Part shown: positions 40,765 to 41,877 of the stretch, one piece after another
Position numbering within the stretch: the first letter of the stretch is position 1
Layout of the letters: every line of letters begins with the position of its first letter
NCBI GenBank assembly: GCA_003222155.1
Contig: QHUU01000072.1
Location: forward strand, 1-41,877
DNA length: 41,877 bases
Source of the DNA: Gemmatimonadota bacterium
GTDB taxonomy: Bacteria > Gemmatimonadota > Gemmatimonadetes > Gemmatimonadales > GWC2-71-9
Direction of reading: 5' to 3'
Position numbers and translations under genes: made by a program
Notes under the pieces: model-generated
Databases searched by the model: none
Told to the model about the DNA's origin: nothing
Seen by the model: only the letters and a program-made list of their open reading frames with translations

Positions 40765-40884
40765 GTGAGGGGTGGTGAGCGGCCCGTGAAAGACCCGTGA
40801 GAAGCCCGTGAGAGGCCCGGGAAGGGTCCCTACACCACCCTTCCCCGGCCTTTCACCGGCTTTCACGGGCCTTTACCGGTTCGG
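40765..40884. repeat. Palindrome of 11-bp iterated words between TM2 and pntA1 genes
   Basis: The plus strand reads GGCCCGTGAAA, GACCCGTGAGA, AGCCCGTGAGA and GGCCCGGGAAG. The other strand has matching words with GTGAAAGGCC cores, read from 40884 leftward. Closest to the centre, 40814-40827 pairs with 40837-40850 (13 of 14 bases) around a 9-base loop. The right end contains the TAA stop of the TM2 gene within the word CCGGTAAAGGC. Confidence 0.75.
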
Positions 40885-41310
40885 TAAGTTCCCCTTCTCC
40901 CGTGCTTGCGCCAACATCCGCTCCGTGAAGTCGAGCCGCTCGGCCAGCTCGCTCACCTGCGACTCGAGCCCCACCATGCGGTCCTCCAAGTCCGACACGC
41001 GGCGCTCCCCCGGGGGCGGATCCGCCTCGTCGCCGGCGACGTCCCAGCGCACCAGCCGCCGCCCGTCGGCGTCCCGGAAATCACCGGCCGCGATCACGAC
41101 TACGTCGTACAGATACCAGATGCCCAACCCCCCGAGGGTGAGGCACATCCAGATGCCGCTCTGCACCCGACCGGTGTAGAAGCGGTGCAGCCCGAACACG
41201 CCGCCCACCACCGCGAGCCCCAGCGCCACGGCGCGGGAGCGCTCCGACACCGCACGCCCGCGCTCTTCCGGCTCGCCCGCCTCGTAGCGCGACACCGCGT
41301 CCGACGTCAC
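40873..41310 (-). CDS. TM2-domain membrane protein with coiled-coil tail
   Basis: This 145-residue protein starts at the GTG at 41310, whose GTGA overlaps the thioredoxin stop. Two membrane helices (AVALGLAVVGGVFGLHRFY and the following WMCLTLGGLGIWYLYDVVVI) are joined by the TM2 signature GLHRFYTGRVQSG, with the aspartate-containing WYLYD in the second. The C-terminal 45 residues (RRVSDLEDRMVGLESQVSEL, then AERLDFTERMLAQAREKG) form a coiled coil in the cytosol. TM2 proteins have no settled function. Coupling with the thioredoxin suggests a shared envelope role, but this is inference. The stop codon lies inside an iterated palindrome. Confidence 0.82.
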   Translation of the reverse strand: MTSDAVSRYEAGEPEERGRAVSERSRAVALGLAVVGGVFGLHRFYTGRVQSGIWMCLTLGGLGIWYLYDVVVIAAGDFRDADGRRLVRWDVAGDEADPPPGERRVSDLEDRMVGLESQVSELAERLDFTERMLAQAREKGNLPNR

Positions 41311-41777
41311 GGTGAGAAGCGGCCGATCGACCCGCCCCGCCCGACCAGGGCGTCGAGCTCCTGACGCGGGATCACGCCGGCGCGGCGGGCCACTTCGCTG
41401 GCGTGCTGAAACACGATGAGCGTCGGGATGGCGCGGATGTCGAAGCGGCGCGTGGTCGCCGGATTGCGGTCGGTGTCGAGCTTGACGACCAGCACGTCGC
41501 CCTGGCGCTGGCGCGCGAAATCGTCCAGGATCGGCGCCATGATCTTGCAGGGGCCGCACCAGTCGGCATAGCCGTCCATGACCACGGGAACATCGGTGCC
41601 CTTGAGCACGCCGTCCAGCGTCGCGTCGGTCACCGCGATGGGCCGGTCGAGCAGGATCGGCCGCCCGCAGTTGCCGCACTTGGGGCGGTCGGCGATGCGC
41701 GTGAGATCCACCCGATTGAGGGTCGCGCAGAAGGGACAGGCGACGGTCGCGTGCTTGCCGTCTTCGGTGACGGACAC
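41307..41777 (-). CDS. trxC: Thioredoxin 2-type protein with N-terminal zinc finger
   Basis: This 156-residue cytosolic oxidoreductase has a zinc-ribbon formed by CPFC (Cys14, Cys17) and CGNC (Cys34, Cys37). The thioredoxin fold follows, with active site WCGPC (Cys74 and Cys77) and the cis-Pro in AIPTLIVF. This is the TrxC (thioredoxin 2) layout, often linked to oxidative stress. The start is a GTG at 41777 with GGAGGT six bases upstream. The gene lies 23 bases after a RidA-like gene and overlaps the TM2 gene, so all three are probably co-transcribed. Confidence 0.93.
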   Translation of the reverse strand: MSVTEDGKHATVACPFCATLNRVDLTRIADRPKCGNCGRPILLDRPIAVTDATLDGVLKGTDVPVVMDGYADWCGPCKIMAPILDDFARQRQGDVLVVKLDTDRNPATTRRFDIRAIPTLIVFQHASEVARRAGVIPRQELDALVGRGGSIGRFSP

Positions 41778-41800
41778 TGCACACCTCCCTCGACGGTAAT

Positions 41801-41877
41801 CTACATCTCGACGATGGCCTCCGCCTCGATCTCCACGAGCATCTCGGGGGCCACCAGCCGGCTCACCGCCACGAGCG
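41801..41877 (-). CDS. C-terminal end of a RidA (YjgF/YER057c/UK114) family protein (partial)
   Basis: Read on the minus strand from the window edge, the last 24 codons give LVAVSRLVAPEMLVEIEAEA, then IVEM and TAG (41803-41801). The phrase 'vsrL..pemLVEIEaeAiv' is the end of RidA-family proteins, where the final strand carries the catalytic-pocket Glu. Canonical RidA deaminates reactive enamine/imine intermediates; the conserved Arg that decides this lies outside the window. It is upstream of trxC with a 23-base gap. Confidence 0.7.
   Translation of the reverse strand, partial: LVAVSRLVAPEMLVEIEAEAIVEM

Noticed and set aside
20601-40884. CRISPR array interpretation of the iterated words
   Set aside because: Units are adjacent without spacers and vary in length and sequence between sites; no cas genes are present.
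28605-41877. tRNA or rRNA genes in the gaps
   Set aside because: No gap contains a cloverleaf-like arrangement or rRNA sequence that I can recognise.

Overview
This is a GC-rich bacterial chromosome segment with tightly packed genes, many overlapping by 1 to 8 bases. The protein set points to Gemmatimonadota or a close soil or sediment lineage: the C-terminus of a DUF5916-type outer-membrane protein, a PD40/TolB-like propeller fused to an amidohydrolase, a long PIG-L deacetylase, an Asp-box-free PafA-like phosphatase and a tandem protein kinase. That assignment is inference from family habits; no rRNA or tRNA gene is present to test it.

Layout. 1-3521: end of a DUF5916-like gene, a convergent glucose-6-phosphate isomerase (pgi), and a divergent hybrid histidine kinase. 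3505-9180: a chaperone-usher-like surface fibre locus. A major subunit, minor subunit, PapD-like chaperone, third subunit and usher lie in one minus-strand operon. An AT-richer control region with paired palindromes separates it from a small secreted protein read the other way. 9181-11865: an Arg-rich repeat ORF, a pseudokinase-kinase fusion and a cupredoxin. 11867-24498: ten minus-strand genes in near-continuous overlap. In transcription order they are a secreted amidohydrolase, PIG-L deacetylase, a binding-protein ABC importer (lipoprotein, ATPase, fused permease), an MFS transporter, a PafA-like phosphatase, a coiled-coil protein and an ABC-2 exporter. 24583-36849: acyl-CoA dehydrogenase, degenerate phosphoribosyltransferase, citrate synthase, DEAD-box RNA helicase with a structured leader, PD40-amidohydrolase, bS21, cold-shock protein, an HTH regulator, SURF1, a GIY-YIG protein, OsmC and a VOC protein. 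36873-41877: glycosyltransferase, proton-translocating transhydrogenase (pntA1, pntA2, pntB), TM2 protein, zinc-finger thioredoxin and the end of a RidA-like gene.

The most unusual signal is not a gene. At least nine places carry short words (7, 8, 10, 11 or 13 bp) repeated three to five times in tandem. Several of these fold back into an inverted copy of the same words, giving palindromes of about 80 to 125 bp. They usually begin at a stop codon and often fill the whole gap between two genes. Three have invaded coding sequence: the signal-peptide region of the ABC binding lipoprotein, the PIG-L gene and SURF1. The words differ from site to site while the architecture is shared, which suggests one process, or one class of element, creating them. 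The fibre operon is the most interesting protein system, and the pseudokinase-kinase fusion is the most interesting single protein.
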